A stretch of 8,236 nucleotides of DNA from DATKSS01 sp049582065 (GTDB lineage Bacteria > Chloroflexota > Dormibacteria > Dormibacterales > Dormibacteraceae): contig JBAUTF010000329.1 in the NCBI GenBank assembly GCA_049582065.1, positions 1 to 8,236 of the forward strand, in the 5' to 3' direction. This document shows, piece after piece, positions 6,449-8,236 of this stretch. Under the pieces are notes generated by a model that saw only the letters and a list, made by a program, of their open reading frames with translations, was not told the origin of the DNA and made no database searches. Numbering within the stretch: position 1 is the first letter of the stretch; each line of letters begins with the position of its first letter. The position numbers and the translations under genes are program-made.

Positions 6449-8236
6449 TGGCCAGGGTGGTCGTCGTCGACGACAGCGATACCGACCGTCGGCTGGCCGA
6501 GACGCTCCTCAAGCACGCTGGACACACGGCGGTGGTTTGCGATGACGGGCAGGCCGGACTGGACCTGATCATGAAGGAAAGGCCCGATCTCATAATCACC
6601 GACCTGATCACGCCGTCCATCGACGGCTATGCCCTCTCGCGCGCGGTGCGCTCGAACCGGAAGACCGCAGCGATTCCGATCATCATGGTCACCGCGCACT
6701 ACCTGGAGACCGAGGTGAGACGTCTCGCCGCCGGCATGGGGATTCAGCACGTCCTCATCAAGCCTTACGAGCCCCAGACCTTCCTCGACATGGTCGCCTC
6801 GGCCCTCGCAGACAAGCCGGCCGCTGATCATCTCGGCAAGGTCGGCCTGGGAGAGAAATTTCAAACCGAGCACCTTCGCCTGGTGACCGCCAAGCTCCAC
6901 GAGAAAGTCGCACAGCTCGAGGCCGTGAGCCACGAGTTGAACAGGACCGCGACCGAGTACAAGCTCCTCTTCAATGCGCATCCCGAACCTAACTGGGTGT
7001 TCGAGCTAGAAACACTGCGATTCCTGGAGGTCAACGACGCCGCGGTCCGGCGGTATGGGTACTCGCGCGAGGAGTTCCTCGCGATGCGAATCACCGACCT
7101 GCACGCGCCTGAAGACGTGCCGGCGCTGCAGCAAGTGCTGGCGAGCTCGGGGGCCCACCCGGATCTGGCAGTGCCCTGGAAGCATCTGGCCAAGGACGGC
7201 ACGGTGATCGACGTCGACATCACCTCGGATGATCTCGTCTTTGACGGTCGACTGGCTCGTTGTGTGATGGCCCAGGACATGACGCAGAGACGGAAGGTCC
7301 AGCTCCAGATCCAGCAGACCCAAAGGCTGGAGAGCCTCGGTCAGCTGGCCGGCGGAGTGGCGCACGACTTCAACAACCTGCTGGGGGTGATCCTCAACTT
7401 CAGCTGGTTCGTGAAGGCGAATCTGACGGCCGAGGTGGAAAGTGGGAACGGCGAGAAGTGGCGCCCCGCGCTGCGGGACATGGAGCGCATCGAGCGTGCC
7501 GCCGAGAATGCCGCGCGGCTCACCCACCAGCTCCTCGCTTTCGCTCGAGTTGAAGTCGTGCAGCCTCGGTCGATGAACATTGACTCCGTGGTGGAGGAGA
7601 TGGCGCCGATGCTGCGACGGACCCTCGGCGAGCACATCGAGCTGGTCGCATCATCCGTTGCCGATCTGTGGCCCGTGACGATCGATTCCGGGCAGCTGAG
7701 CCAGGTGATAACGAACCTGTCGGTCAACTCGCGGGACGCCATGTCGAAGGGCGGCACCCTGACCATCGACGCCGCCAACGTGGATGTCGACCCGGCTTAT
7801 ATCGCGGAGCGCCCGGGGCTGACGCCCGGACGTTACGTCCGCTTGCAGGTCACCGATACAGGCGTGGGCATGGACAAGGAGACCCTGGAGCGCGCCTTCG
7901 AGCCGTTCTTCACGACCAAACCGAGAGGGCAGGGCACGGGTCTGGGTCTGGCCACCGTCTATGGCATCGTGACGCAGGCTGGAGGGCACGTGGACGTCTA
8001 CTCCGAACCCGGCCTCGGCACGCGGGTGTCGATACTTCTGCCGGCCGACGAACGTGGAAAGGGAGCGGCCGAGGTCGCGCCGCGCACGCCGGCCGCCAGG
8101 GGCACCGAGACCGTGCTCGTCGTCGAGGATTCCGACGACTTCCGCGAGATCGTCGACCGGATCCTGAGCCAGAACGGCTATGAGGTGCTGGTGGCGGCCA
8201 ACGGACCGGATGCGCTGGAGATGGCGCGACAGTACG
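6448..8236 (+). CDS. Hybrid histidine kinase REC-PAS-HisKA-HATPase-REC (3' partial)
   Basis: Open from the ATG at 6448 to the window edge: 596 codons, no stop. Domain 1 is a receiver (about 3-122) with D8-D9, phosphoacceptor D52 (IITDLITPS), T82 and K105. A helical linker (about 135-172) leads to a PAS domain (about 168-285) with NDAAVRRYGYSREEF. The kinase core has an NtrB/CckA-like H-box, AGGVAHDFNNLLG, with H306. An N-box NLSVNSRDAM (N427, with Ser where Ala is usual), G1 DTGVGM (D470) and G2 GTGLGL follow. A second receiver begins at about 555 (TVLVVEDSDDF, E560-D561) but is cut before its phosphoacceptor. Intramolecular phosphorelay from H306 to the C-terminal receiver is expected from the architecture. 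The N-terminal receiver would let an upstream kinase or phosphotransfer protein control this kinase. No membrane segments are seen. The start overlaps the previous stop as TGATG. Confidence 0.95.
   Translation, partial: MARVVVVDDSDTDRRLAETLLKHAGHTAVVCDDGQAGLDLIMKERPDLIITDLITPSIDGYALSRAVRSNRKTAAIPIIMVTAHYLETEVRRLAAGMGIQHVLIKPYEPQTFLDMVASALADKPAADHLGKVGLGEKFQTEHLRLVTAKLHEKVAQLEAVSHELNRTATEYKLLFNAHPEPNWVFELETLRFLEVNDAAVRRYGYSREEFLAMRITDLHAPEDVPALQQVLASSGAHPDLAVPWKHLAKDGTVIDVDITSDDLVFDGRLARCVMAQDMTQRRKVQLQIQQTQRLESLGQLAGGVAHDFNNLLGVILNFSWFVKANLTAEVESGNGEKWRPALRDMERIERAAENAARLTHQLLAFARVEVVQPRSMNIDSVVEEMAPMLRRTLGEHIELVASSVADLWPVTIDSGQLSQVITNLSVNSRDAMSKGGTLTIDAANVDVDPAYIAERPGLTPGRYVRLQVTDTGVGMDKETLERAFEPFFTTKPRGQGTGLGLATVYGIVTQAGGHVDVYSEPGLGTRVSILLPADERGKGAAEVAPRTPAARGTETVLVVEDSDDFREIVDRILSQNGYEVLVAANGPDALEMARQY

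Overview
The window comes from a GC-rich bacterium. It uses TTG and GTG starts alongside ATG, and its reading frames are densely overlapped. The gene families present (VIT/CCC1 transporter, CsbD, multi-PAS histidine kinase, hybrid kinase) are common in GC-rich soil and sediment lineages such as Actinobacteriota, Chloroflexota/Dormibacterota and Myxococcota. Nothing here fixes the phylum, so I leave it open.

Left part (1-1360). The window opens inside the 3' end of a tRNA on the + strand, probably glycine, with no encoded CCA. A VIT1/CCC1-type iron/manganese transporter follows on the - strand (73-858, TTG start). All eight metal-pathway residues I remember from the plant VIT1 structure are present at identical spacing. 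A 271-bp divergent intergenic region, with two short inverted repeats close to the transporter start, separates it from a 53-residue CsbD-family stress protein (1130-1291, +). A 12-bp hairpin (1320-1352, extended by UCCA to 1356) lies just after csbD. It has the layout of a tRNA acceptor/T-arm minihelix and resembles the tRNA 3' end at the start of the window.

Right part (1489-8236). Three + strand genes overlap head to tail and form a signalling operon. The first is a 1523-residue soluble histidine kinase with one divergent N-terminal PAS domain and then nine tandem PAS units. Each unit is exactly 124 residues (372 bp) with no net length change anywhere in the array. The units show a higher-order A-B-C-D-A-B-C-D-A pattern with a 1488-bp period. 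The second is a 132-residue single-domain response regulator. The third is a hybrid kinase (REC-PAS-HisKA with an HDFNN motif-HATPase-REC) that runs off the right edge. No DNA-binding output domain is seen, so the operon looks like a phosphorelay whose final output lies outside the window.

The most notable feature is the PAS array: its exact phase and its four-unit super-repeat suggest growth by block duplication. The tRNA-minihelix-like hairpin is the most unusual non-coding signal. I found no mobile element, CRISPR array, toxin-antitoxin pair or defence system.
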